Source of the DNA: Paracidobacterium acidisoli
GTDB lineage: Bacteria > Acidobacteriota > Terriglobia > Terriglobales > Acidobacteriaceae
Assembly (NCBI RefSeq): GCF_003428625.2
Contig: NZ_QVQT02000001.1
Coordinates: 839,811 to 903,810 of the forward strand
Reading direction: 5' to 3'
DNA: 64,000 nucleotides
The position numbers were made by a program, and so were the translations under genes. Under the pieces are notes generated by a model, which had not been told where the DNA came from, ran no database searches, and saw only the letters and a program-made list of their open reading frames with translations. Positions 1 through 9,000 of this stretch are shown piece by piece (the stretch's first letter is position 1; each line of letters starts with the position of its first letter).

Positions 1-495
1 TCTTCGCGGCGCGGCCGGGATGGGCAGATCGGGATGAGACTCGGCGGCGGTCTCCGGCTCTTTTGCGGCGGAGATTACGGTTACGACGGGCGAGGGCTCT
101 TCCTTTGTCTTTCGGGCATGAAAGACAGGGATGTAGCCGCCCCGTGGAATCTCGATCCGGAACGGCTCGTCCTTCCCTTCCTTCTCGAAGTAGAGATTTA
201 ACCGTTTGCGAAGCTGAACCGCATAGTTGCGGACGATGTTGTCGTCGCCCGGGTTGTAACCGGGTGAGCGTCCGAAGACGCGCACGCCGATCTGCTGCTC
301 TCTGATTTCTTCGGTGCGGCCCAGCAGGTAAAGCTCGCAGATATCGAGCAGAAATTTCGGAAGAAATTCGGAGCGGGAAAAGATATCGCTGGCCGCGACG
401 CGCTGCGCAAGCTGCCAGCGCGCATCGCCGGACAGCAACGCGCCGTTCACAGAAGCCGGAAATTGTGATGCAGGAGAACTCGCCGCCACCCTCAT
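1..495 (-). CDS. Putative winged-helix DNA-binding regulator, 5' part only
   Basis: The frame is open from an ATG at 495 to the window edge, giving 165 codons without a stop, so only the N-terminal part is present. The ATG follows a GGTGGAG-like ribosome site. The middle contains the segments REQQIGVRVFGRSPGYNPGD, NIVRNYAVQLRKRL and FRIEIPRGGYIPVF. These look like the N-terminal DNA-binding region, similar to an OmpR/CadC winged helix, found in many Acidobacteria proteins that often continue into a membrane or sensor part. After about residue 135 the chain becomes Pro/Ala/Glu-rich, like a linker. The gene is divergent from the receptor gene at 952, so it could control it, but that is inference. 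The C-terminal domain, and hence the full function, lies outside the window. Confidence 0.65.
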   Translation of the reverse strand, partial: MRVAASSPASQFPASVNGALLSGDARWQLAQRVAASDIFSRSEFLPKFLLDICELYLLGRTEEIREQQIGVRVFGRSPGYNPGDDNIVRNYAVQLRKRLNLYFEKEGKDEPFRIEIPRGGYIPVFHARKTKEEPSPVVTVISAAKEPETAAESHPDLPIPAAPRR

Positions 496-951
496 ACTCC
501 ACCTGCGGTAGACGATAAAGTTTCCGGAAAATGCGGAAAAATCAGAATCCGGCCACAAATCAACCGAGTAAGAACGCTTTTTATTATGCGTGTACAGGTT
601 TAAACACAGTTAAAAAGTAGTTGCCGCATCGGCCAAATATTCCCTGCCGACATTCCTTCCGTTGCGGAGCTTAGACACTCGGCTTTCCACCCCGGTGGAT
701 GCCGGAGGGCGTGCTCCACGGTGAAAACACCTTCCGCTGCTGTGGCATACCTCCGATGATGAAGGCGTTTCGCCAGGACGCCTTCCCCCTTCCTGATGTG
801 CTGTCCAGGCAAACAAATGCGGTGTATGAACATGCGGTGAATTTGCCGGACAGCGGTTTCTGCTCGCCAACAGCCACAAAAAAAGAGCAGCCCCGCGGAT
901 CTTTATCCCAACCAACCAGGACGCTCGACAACGAAAAGCAAGGAGAACAAC
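496..951. other. Divergent intergenic region with a hairpin
   Basis: No convincing gene is seen in these 456 bases between the putative regulator (-) and the first TonB-dependent receptor (+). A perfect 8-bp inverted repeat, GAAGGCGT/ACGCCTTC, lies at 761-768 and 778-785 with a 9-base loop. It could be a leader hairpin or an operator. An AT-rich stretch at about 571-620 could hold promoter elements, but I cannot assign boxes. A clear AAGGAG ribosome site at 940-945 belongs to the receptor gene. Confidence 0.4.
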
Positions 952-3900
952 GTGTCAGCTCACAAAGCAAAATTTCCCCGATGGTATGCATGGGTTGTAT
1001 GTGCATGGCTCGTCGCGGGTGCCTGCGCGTATGCGCAACAGGATTCTGGAGGCATTCTTATCGCTGTAACCGACGCTTCAGGGGCGACGGTCGGAAGCGC
1101 GGCGGTCGATGTTACCAATAACGGAACGCAGGCCCATCTGCACGGCACCACCAACAGTATCGGCACGTGGACCGCTACTCCGTTACCGCCTGGAGATTAT
1201 CGTGTCACAGTGGCGCAGCCGGGATTCGAGACCGCGGTGGTGGACCACGTTGTGGTCGAGATTCAGCAGAACACCCGTGTACCTGTCTCGCTCGCGGTAG
1301 GAAATGTGAAGGAGAACCTGGTGGTCACGGCGCAGGCTCCGCTGCTGCAGACCGAGAACGTTGCGCTGGGGCAGACGCTCAGCGGCGTACTGAAAGACGA
1401 TCTTCCGGTCAGCGATCGCGACTTCAATCGTCTGGCGGTGCTGACGGTCGGCGTGAATTACTCGACCCCCTCGGGCCCGCGCGATACGGCGAGCGGCGCA
1501 TTTGCCGCAAACGGAGTTTCGCAGTACCAGAACAACTATGTTCTGGACGGCACGGACAACAACAGCTATGACCAGAATGTGAACGAGGGCCGGACCTTCG
1601 CGATCGAGCCCTCGCTCGATGCCATTGCCGAGTTCAGGGTGGAGACCAATGCGTACTCCGCGGAGTTTGGACGCGACGGCGGCGCGGTGGTCAACGTCAT
1701 CACCAAATCGGGCAGCAACAACTTTCACGGCTCGGGCTACGAGTACTTTCAGACCAGCGACTTCAACACCAACGACTTCTTCAACAAGGCACAGAGCATC
1801 GGCAAGACCGACTACACGAAGAACATCTTCGGCGCATCGGCCGGCGGTCCGGTATGGCTGCCAAAAATGTACGACGGTCACGACAAGACCTTCTTCTTCG
1901 CCGATTTCGAGCGCCAGCCTTACCGCTCGCCCGGCGCTCAGAATAAGGGACTCATTCCCACGGCGAATGAAGCATCCGGGGATTTTGTGAGCGGTGCGAC
2001 TATTTACGACCCGATGACCAATCAGCCGTTCGCGAACAATACCATTCCGTCCGGCCGCATCAGCGCGGTCGCGAAGAAGATTGCGGCGGCGATTCCTCAG
2101 CCCAATATCTCAGGCAACGGGAGTTTCAATTACGTCCACAACGACCCCATCAGCAACGACGACAATCGCGTCGCCGTGCGCATCGACCATCACCTGTCGC
2201 CGAACGATACGATCTTCGGGCGGTACCAGTATCAGCACCAGAGCGAGCCGGCGCTGGGTCTCTTCTCGGGGACGATTCTTACCGGCGATGTGAGCAACAC
2301 GGCCAGCGCGCAGGGCGTGGTTGCCGGCTGGACGCACATCTTCGGGCAGCACATGATCAACGACGCCCGCTTTGGCTGGACGCGGCTGAACTGGATCACT
2401 GCGCCGGTAGACGGAAACCAGAACATCAATCAGAGCGTCGGCATTTCGGGCGTGCCGCTGCAGGGCGGTCTTGCCGGCGGCCTGGCCACCATTCAATTTA
2501 CCAACAGCAACCTGAGCGGCTTCGGCGGCGGCTATTCGGAGCAGGATCTGAACGGAACGTACCAGGGCGCGGATACGCTGACCTGGACCACCGGACGGCA
2601 CACCATCAAGCTGGGCGGCATGTACCGCTGGGTCTTTCTGCTGAGCTCCGCCAGCTCCTTCGCTCCGAACGGGCAGTTTAACTTCGACGGCCATTACACG
2701 GCGCACTATACCGATGGCGTTGCCGATCCGGGAACGGGCAATCCCTACGCCGATTTTCTGCTGGACCTGCCGCAGGTGGCGCAGATCTCGGCGATTCACA
2801 CCAACGACTACCAGCGCCGCGCCTACTCGCTCTTCGGTGAGGATTCGTACAAGCTCTCACCGAAGCTCACCGTGAACTTCGGGCTGCGCTGGGATTACGT
2901 CACGCCGGTATGGGAGGCGCATAACCACGGAACCGCGCTCAACCCGGTCACGCACGTGCTGAACATTCCCGGTTACACGGGATCGTTCCCGACGGCGACG
3001 CAGGCACAGATCAACAAGGGCATTCTCATCCTCAACACGCATTCCAACCGCTACTTCGGCGTGCAGCCGGATCATCATGACTTCGGACCGCGCTTCGGCT
3101 TCAGCTATCTGATGACGTCGAATACGGTCTTCCGCGCAGGCTACGGCCTGTACTTCGGCCCCGAGCAGCTTGGCCCGTTCGGACAGCCGAGCGCCGGCTT
3201 CTCCACGCCGTTTCTGCTGGAGGATACCTTCACGGTGCCTGATTCGAACCCGGCGACCGTCAATACCGTCACCATGGATTCGGGCTTCCCGTCTTACGCA
3301 CTGACCAACCCGGGAGATCCGACGCTGTATGCGATGGCTCCTGGCTTCCGCACGCCCTACTTCCAGCAGTGGAATGCGACGCTGCAGCGGCAGGTCACGA
3401 AAGACAGCTCGCTCGATGTCTCCTATATGGGATCGAAGACCACGGCGATGTATGTCACGAACGACTGGAACATTCCCGCTCCTTCTGTCGATGGAGCGGT
3501 TCCGTATGCAGACCGGCAGCCCTTTCCGAGCGTGGACGCGAACGGGAACCTGATCGCGGGCAGCCCGATTCAGGGCCCTTCGAACCAGGGAATGGGCAAC
3601 TACAACGCGCTCGGCATCAAGTTCCAGGGGCACTTCCGCAATGGACTGACGCTGATCAGCGCGTATACATGGAGCCACGATATCGACGACATCACCAACT
3701 CGGGCCTGAGCGTGGGCAATAACGGACGCGCCAGCTACCCGTATCAGCAGCTCACACTGCAGCACGGCAACTCGGACTGGGATATCGCCGACCGCTGGGT
3801 CACCGCGTTTCAGTACGACCTTCCCTTCGGCCGCGGCAGGGCCTTCGGCAGCAATCTGAACCGGGTGGCGGATGCCTTCCTGGGCGGATGGCAGACCGGC

Positions 3901-4374
3901 GGCATTCTGACCGTGGAGAGCGGCCCGTGGTACACCGTGAACCAGAACTACGACAGCGCTCACAATGGATTTATCTGCGGAACCTGCGAGCAGCGCCCCG
4001 ATGCCGTGCCCGGCCAGGACGCCAACCGCGGCCCCCGCAAGGTCGATCCGAACAACAACACCGTTCACTGGTTTAACATTCAGGCGTTTACACAGGCCGC
4101 CAACGGCACGGTGGGCGATCTGCGCCGCAATACGGTGGCCGGACCGGCGTTCCGGAATTACGATGCCTCGCTCGGCAAGCTGTTCACGCTGCGGGAAGGC
4201 ATGACCTTCCAGATGCGCATGGAAGCCTATAACTCAACCAACACCACCAACTTTCTGACGACCAGCGGAAGCACCAGCCCTTCGGGCTTCTATCTGGGCA
4301 ATGCCAACTTCGGCAACCTGACGGCAGACCGCGGCGGACGTACCGTACAGCTGGCGGGCCGCTTCGTCTTCTGA
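952..4374 (+). CDS. TonB-dependent receptor, Oar-like, with carboxypeptidase-regulatory-like domain
   Basis: This 1140-residue outer-membrane protein probably imports a large substrate using TonB energy. The GTG at 952 is chosen because AAGGAG sits six bases upstream and a signal peptide follows (hydrophobic residues 11-28, cleavage near AYAQ). Residues about 31-115 form a carboxypeptidase-regulatory-like beta domain. The plug follows, with NGVSQYQNNYVLDGTDNN and the segment FGRDGGAVVNVITKSGSNNF. The rest is a long beta-barrel ending in the aromatic terminus GRFVF, typical for insertion by the Bam machinery. No TonB box can be defined by eye and the substrate is unknown. The next gene on the same strand is an exported PHP-domain metallohydrolase about 170 bases away, although a hairpin lies between them. 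Confidence 0.9.
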   Translation: MSAHKAKFPRWYAWVVCAWLVAGACAYAQQDSGGILIAVTDASGATVGSAAVDVTNNGTQAHLHGTTNSIGTWTATPLPPGDYRVTVAQPGFETAVVDHVVVEIQQNTRVPVSLAVGNVKENLVVTAQAPLLQTENVALGQTLSGVLKDDLPVSDRDFNRLAVLTVGVNYSTPSGPRDTASGAFAANGVSQYQNNYVLDGTDNNSYDQNVNEGRTFAIEPSLDAIAEFRVETNAYSAEFGRDGGAVVNVITKSGSNNFHGSGYEYFQTSDFNTNDFFNKAQSIGKTDYTKNIFGASAGGPVWLPKMYDGHDKTFFFADFERQPYRSPGAQNKGLIPTANEASGDFVSGATIYDPMTNQPFANNTIPSGRISAVAKKIAAAIPQPNISGNGSFNYVHNDPISNDDNRVAVRIDHHLSPNDTIFGRYQYQHQSEPALGLFSGTILTGDVSNTASAQGVVAGWTHIFGQHMINDARFGWTRLNWITAPVDGNQNINQSVGISGVPLQGGLAGGLATIQFTNSNLSGFGGGYSEQDLNGTYQGADTLTWTTGRHTIKLGGMYRWVFLLSSASSFAPNGQFNFDGHYTAHYTDGVADPGTGNPYADFLLDLPQVAQISAIHTNDYQRRAYSLFGEDSYKLSPKLTVNFGLRWDYVTPVWEAHNHGTALNPVTHVLNIPGYTGSFPTATQAQINKGILILNTHSNRYFGVQPDHHDFGPRFGFSYLMTSNTVFRAGYGLYFGPEQLGPFGQPSAGFSTPFLLEDTFTVPDSNPATVNTVTMDSGFPSYALTNPGDPTLYAMAPGFRTPYFQQWNATLQRQVTKDSSLDVSYMGSKTTAMYVTNDWNIPAPSVDGAVPYADRQPFPSVDANGNLIAGSPIQGPSNQGMGNYNALGIKFQGHFRNGLTLISAYTWSHDIDDITNSGLSVGNNGRASYPYQQLTLQHGNSDWDIADRWVTAFQYDLPFGRGRAFGSNLNRVADAFLGGWQTGGILTVESGPWYTVNQNYDSAHNGFICGTCEQRPDAVPGQDANRGPRKVDPNNNTVHWFNIQAFTQAANGTVGDLRRNTVAGPAFRNYDASLGKLFTLREGMTFQMRMEAYNSTNTTNFLTTSGSTSPSGFYLGNANFGNLTADRGGRTVQLAGRFVF

Positions 4375-4392
4375 TCGCTGATGTAAAACCCT

Positions 4393-4427
4393 GCTTCGCC
4401 TGTCCGATCGTTTCGAACAGGCGAAGC
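4393..4427 (+). terminator. Hairpin after the receptor gene
   Basis: GCTTCGCCTGT at 4393-4403 pairs perfectly with ACAGGCGAAGC at 4417-4427, giving an 11-bp stem and a 13-base loop, 18 bases after the receptor stop codon. The downstream sequence is only moderately T-rich, so termination efficiency is uncertain. Confidence 0.6.
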
Positions 4428-4546
4428 GAACTCTCTTCAGAATGTATTTTCTTTTTCCGTTCTTACTGCGGATACTTTGCCCGCTTACTTTGTAAGTGAC
4501 TCCCTCCATTTCCCGATAACTTCACTCCGAGTTGCTATCCGACGAT

Positions 4547-6043
4547 ATGCTGCGATTCTTTCCTGCGATCCTGATCCTTCTTTCCGGCCTCGGCTTCGGC
4601 ATGCCCGCAGCGGGGCAATCCGGCACAGCGGCGAAACCCGACCTGGTGCTTCGGAAGACGATTCGCTACACCGACTATCACCATCTGATGTCGATCCCAT
4701 TCGACGTTCCTGCCGGCACGGTGCGCATCAGCATGCGCTTTTCGTATACCGGACAGGAACAGCGCACCGCTCTGGATATGGGTATCCAGGGGCCGGAGGG
4801 ATTTCGCGGCTGGAGCGGCGGCGATAAGGACGGGTTCACGCTCTCGCTCGCCGATGCGACGCCCTCATATCTGCCTGGGCCAATCTCACCCGGCAGATGG
4901 AGACTCCTGCTCGGCGTTCCGAATATCCGGCCGGGCGTGGTCTCGGAGTTTTCCGCACAGGTGTATTTCGATCGCTCCGTTGCGGAGGAGATGCGCGACC
5001 CGCTGCTGCAGCTCCGCGTACGATCCGGCCCAGGATGGTACCGGGGCGATCTTCACATGCACACGGCGCACAGCGACGGCGCATGCAAAAGCCAGAACGG
5101 ACGGATGGTTCCCTGCCCGCTCTTTCGCACCGTGGAAGACGCCGCGGCGCGCGGCCTGGACTTCATCGCCATCACCGATCACAACACCGAATCGCATTAC
5201 GACGACGAGCGCGAGCTGCAGCCGTACTTCGACCGTGTTCTGCTGATGCCGGGGCGCGAGATCACGACGTATCAGGGACACGCCAATCTCTTCGGAACGA
5301 CGCGATTTCTCGATTTCAGAATCGGGACGGATGAGGTTCCCAATCTGAATGCGATGCTGCGCAGAGTCTCGGGGCTCGGCGGGATCATCTCGATCAATCA
5401 TCCTGCCGCTCCGAGCGGAGAGAACTGCATGGGATGCGGATGGCTGCCGGAGTCCACGGTGGATTATCACCTGATCCAGGCGGTGGAGGTGGTGAACGGG
5501 CGCAATGCCGATGGCGCCAGAAGCGGCGTGGGCTTCTGGGAGAAGCTGCTGAACGAGGGAAACCATCTTACGGCGATCGGCGGAAGCGACAATCACGACG
5601 CCGATATCGCGATTCCGGGACCGGGCTCCATCGGCTATCCGACGACGGTCGTTTACGCTGACAATCTCTCGACGCCGGCCATTCTGGATGGCATCCGCGC
5701 GGGGCATGTATTTGTCGATACCGAAGGGACCAGAGATCGCCTGCTGGAGTACTCCGCCACAGCGGGCGGCCACACGGCGATGATGGGCGATGCTCTGGAA
5801 GTGAAAGACAATGCTTCGATCCACATCTCTGTACATGTGAAAGGCGCAGACGGCGCGCGCCTGGCGCTGATTGCCGATGGCGTCGAACAGCCGGCGACTC
5901 CGGAGATGACGATCCACGGGAATGATGTGCGGACGGCCCTCGATGTGGCCGGAAGCACAGCGCACATGTGGATTCGGCTGGAGGTGCGCAATGATGCGGG
6001 ACACAGGCTGCTGATCGGCAATCCTGTGTACCTGTCGCACTGA
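4547..6043 (+). CDS. Exported CehA/McbA-type PHP-domain metallohydrolase
   Basis: The 498-residue product starts with a hydrophobic signal peptide (residues 1-24). I chose the ATG at 4547 over an in-frame TTG at 4532 because the signal peptide follows it directly. Residues about 30-150 look like a beta-sandwich. From about 167 the PHP metal-binding motifs appear: GDLHMHTAHSDG with His170, His172 and Asp177, then ITDHN (Asp211, His212), GREITTYQGH (Glu238, His245), INHPA and GGSDNHD. This order matches metal-dependent phosphoesterases of the CehA/McbA group, in which CehA is an exported carbamate or ester hydrolase. The real substrate is unknown. It is convergent with bcsC, with a shared hairpin between them, and the upstream receptor may be functionally linked. 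Confidence 0.85.
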   Translation: MLRFFPAILILLSGLGFGMPAAGQSGTAAKPDLVLRKTIRYTDYHHLMSIPFDVPAGTVRISMRFSYTGQEQRTALDMGIQGPEGFRGWSGGDKDGFTLSLADATPSYLPGPISPGRWRLLLGVPNIRPGVVSEFSAQVYFDRSVAEEMRDPLLQLRVRSGPGWYRGDLHMHTAHSDGACKSQNGRMVPCPLFRTVEDAAARGLDFIAITDHNTESHYDDERELQPYFDRVLLMPGREITTYQGHANLFGTTRFLDFRIGTDEVPNLNAMLRRVSGLGGIISINHPAAPSGENCMGCGWLPESTVDYHLIQAVEVVNGRNADGARSGVGFWEKLLNEGNHLTAIGGSDNHDADIAIPGPGSIGYPTTVVYADNLSTPAILDGIRAGHVFVDTEGTRDRLLEYSATAGGHTAMMGDALEVKDNASIHISVHVKGADGARLALIADGVEQPATPEMTIHGNDVRTALDVAGSTAHMWIRLEVRNDAGHRLLIGNPVYLSH

Positions 6044-6075
6044 GGCGCAGTGCGCTTCGAACAGACACTGCGCCT
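6043..6075. terminator. Bidirectional hairpin between the PHP gene and bcsC
   Basis: AGGCGCAGTG at 6043-6052 pairs perfectly with CACTGCGCCT at 6066-6075. The stem overlaps the last base of the PHP gene stop codon and lies just beyond the bcsC stop, so it can serve both convergent transcripts. Confidence 0.6.
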
Positions 6076-6081
6076 GCGCGC

Positions 6082-9000
6082 TTACGGAACCTGCAGCGGA
6101 CGGAAGCCCTGCGTGGGGAAGAGACCGGTGGGGCCTGTCTCTTCGCTGGCAGGCTGAGGCCGGATCATATACCGCACGAAGAAGCCGACCTTGTTGCTGG
6201 CGTAGTCGCGGCTGTTGTTGAAGTCGAGATAGGCGCCCGCGTACCAGTGCTCGGCAATGGCGTAAGAGCCCTCGGCATCGAGGGTGTAGTTTCCGCCCAC
6301 ATTCGTCGCTTCGGGATAGTAGGGGTTGCCGCGCTCCGTCTGAAGAACCAGATCGAGCGGATAGTAGGGGGTCGAGTCTTCCTGGAAGGCCTGCACGCCC
6401 AGGCTGCCCGTCAGCCGGTAATGGAACTTCACGCCGCGATGGCCGTTGAAGGTGAACGGAATGCCGGCCAGCATGTACGCGGCGGGACTGAAGTATCCGC
6501 CCTGCCCATAGGTGAAGTAGCGGAGGTTGTGGTCGTAGTGCATGCCGAAGAAGTTCATGCCCAGACTGAGGCTGCCGTATTCGGGCCGGTGCCACACGGC
6601 CCAGTAGGCACCGGCATCGCCGTCGATGCGGCGATTGTCCTGCACGTGCAGACCGGTGATGTACTGGCCTCCGCCCTGGATGTACCAGCCGGAGCGGTTG
6701 TCTCCAAAGGCGACCTGCAGATCGCCGCCGGTGGTCATCACTCCGCCCCAGGCATTGCCAGGATAGGTAGCGGACTGGCTGCCCAGATCGCGCAGTCCTG
6801 AGTAAGAAAGCTGCGTATCGAGGATGGGATCGCGCGCAAGGGTGAGCGTAAAGTGCGAGGACGGAGGATGAACGAGGAGACCGCCCGTCACATTTTCAAT
6901 AAGGAAGCCGTGCGGGGTATAGCCGATGCTGGCTCCGAAGAAGGGCGTTCTCAGCTGGAACTCTCCACCAATGCCGGCGGAGGACTGAAGATAGGGCACA
7001 CTGTCTGCGGTGAGCGTGCCTTCCTGAAAGGTTGTGTTGCTGATCGCCTGGCCGGAGTTCAGGATGACGGGACGGGCGATCACCGTCGTCCGTATGTCGG
7101 GACCCAGCATGTTCGAGCCTTCGATCTGCGCGGTGTAGATGGCGAGACGGTCATACCCAGGCTGTCCGCTGCGATAGTCGACACCGGAGGAGCCGCCGAG
7201 CCATCCGCTGGCTGCGCCCTGGAGAACGGCAAGCTGATCTTCAATCTGCTCGCGCTCGGTCTTCGGCTGCTTCACCGGAGTGACGGGACCGGTAAGTGGC
7301 GGCAGCTCAGACGAGAGCGTGCTGCTGTTTGCGGATGAGCCGTTCAGGAAGCTGCCGCTCTGCGCAGGCAGCACGGGCAGGGGCTGAAGATTATCGGGCA
7401 GCCCATCCTGCTGATTGCCGTTTTGCCCGCTGATATTTTGTCCGCTGATGCCGCGGACGGCGGCCTGAAGCTGGCCGGCGGAGTTCGCATCGTCGGTTGA
7501 GCGGCTCAGAGGCAGAGGCGTGCTGTCCTGCGATGTGAGAAGATGCTCGGGCTGCACGCGGACGGAGACCGGCCTGAGGTAGTCCACGGAGGAAGAGACG
7601 GTGTCACGCTCCAGAGGAATATAGGCCAGGCGGTGTGCGCTGCCGGTGTCCTGCACGGCGCGGGCGCGGGGAGGAGCGGGGATATCATCCATCGAAGCGA
7701 CGGGCATCGAAGCTCCGGGCTGCGCGTAGGATGGCTGCGCGTCTTCGCGATCGGCTCCGCTTTCATCGGCCGGCATCATGGCGCGTGTTTGGCTGTCGGC
7801 GCTTTCGATTCCGGAAGCATCCGCAGGCCCGAGATCGTCAGGCTGCGCCTGAGCATCGGAGCGGCTGAAGCCGCCGGCGGTACCGGCACTTTGCGGATTC
7901 GTCCGGGAGGGACGAACTTCGGAGAGACGATCTTCGGAGGCATAGCCGCTGAGCGAAGAGACCCGGTCCTGGGAGGTGCGCAGCGGCTGCGCGTCCGGCC
8001 CGGACTGGGCAAAGTCACCCAGTGTCGGCTCATGTGCTTCGGGCGCATTCTGCCAGGAGATGTCGAGATTGCGATCGGGCTGTGCTCCCTCAGACGGCTC
8101 GCTCAGACGCGATGCGTGCGCACCCGGAGCCAGAAGCTGCATAAGCCGCTGGCCCGGGGAGGGCTGATTTCCAGGCAGAGCCGGATTGCCGGGATTGCCG
8201 GGCTGCATGAAGATATCCGCCGGCGACGAAGGCCCCATGGCCTGCAGGGCCGCGCGGTAATAGGCGGCGGCACGGTCGTTGTTTCCGCGCGCCTGCTCGT
8301 ACTGAGCGGCCATCTTCAGAATGGTGGGATCGCTTCTGAAGCGGTCGAGCGCGCTCTGAAGCCACGCCTGGGCGTGATTCATGTCGCGGGCGGCGAGCGC
8401 TGCGCCGATGGCTCCCTGGCACTGCGGCAGCGTGGCGTGATCCATGTCGAAGGTGGCGTAGATGGCCACGGCCTGCTTCGGCTGTCCGGCCTTGAGATAC
8501 ACCGCGGCGAGCGCGTTATAGATATCAGGATTTTTGGGGAAGGTTTCGGCGGCGGAGACGAGAATGGCCAGGGCGCGGCGCTGATCTCCGGCGGCCAGCA
8601 GAGCATTGGCCTGCTGCACGCTCCAGGTGCTCCACAGGCGGTGAAACTCCGCGAGCTGGCTGTTGGTCATGTCGGGAAAACCGGCGAGGCCGGAGACGAG
8701 GGTGTAGAGCTTTGCATAATCACCCGCCTTCAGCAGCAGCCAGCCGTACTGAGTCTGCGTGTCGACCGGCTCGTCCGCATTCTGATCGCTGTAGATGCGG
8801 GCGATCTGCGCAAAGGTCTTCAGCGCCGTCTGCGTCTGGCCGATTCCGGACTGAATGGAGGCGAGCGTCTGCAGGTAGGCAGGATCTTCTTCGAGGCGCA
8901 GGCGAACGGATTCCGGCATAGAAGCGAGCTCACGGAATGCCTCGCGGTCACGGTTCATGGAATGCAGCGCATTGAGCAGCCCGCGCCATGCCTGCTGGCT

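Noticed and set aside
2857..4068. A 403-codon minus-strand frame inside the first receptor gene
   Set aside because: The translation is low in structure and typical of antisense to receptor barrels. The plus strand encodes the conserved receptor.
4886..6595. A 569-codon minus-strand frame across the PHP gene and the end of bcsC
   Set aside because: It overlaps two well-supported genes, one in another frame and one on the opposite strand, and its translation resembles no protein family.
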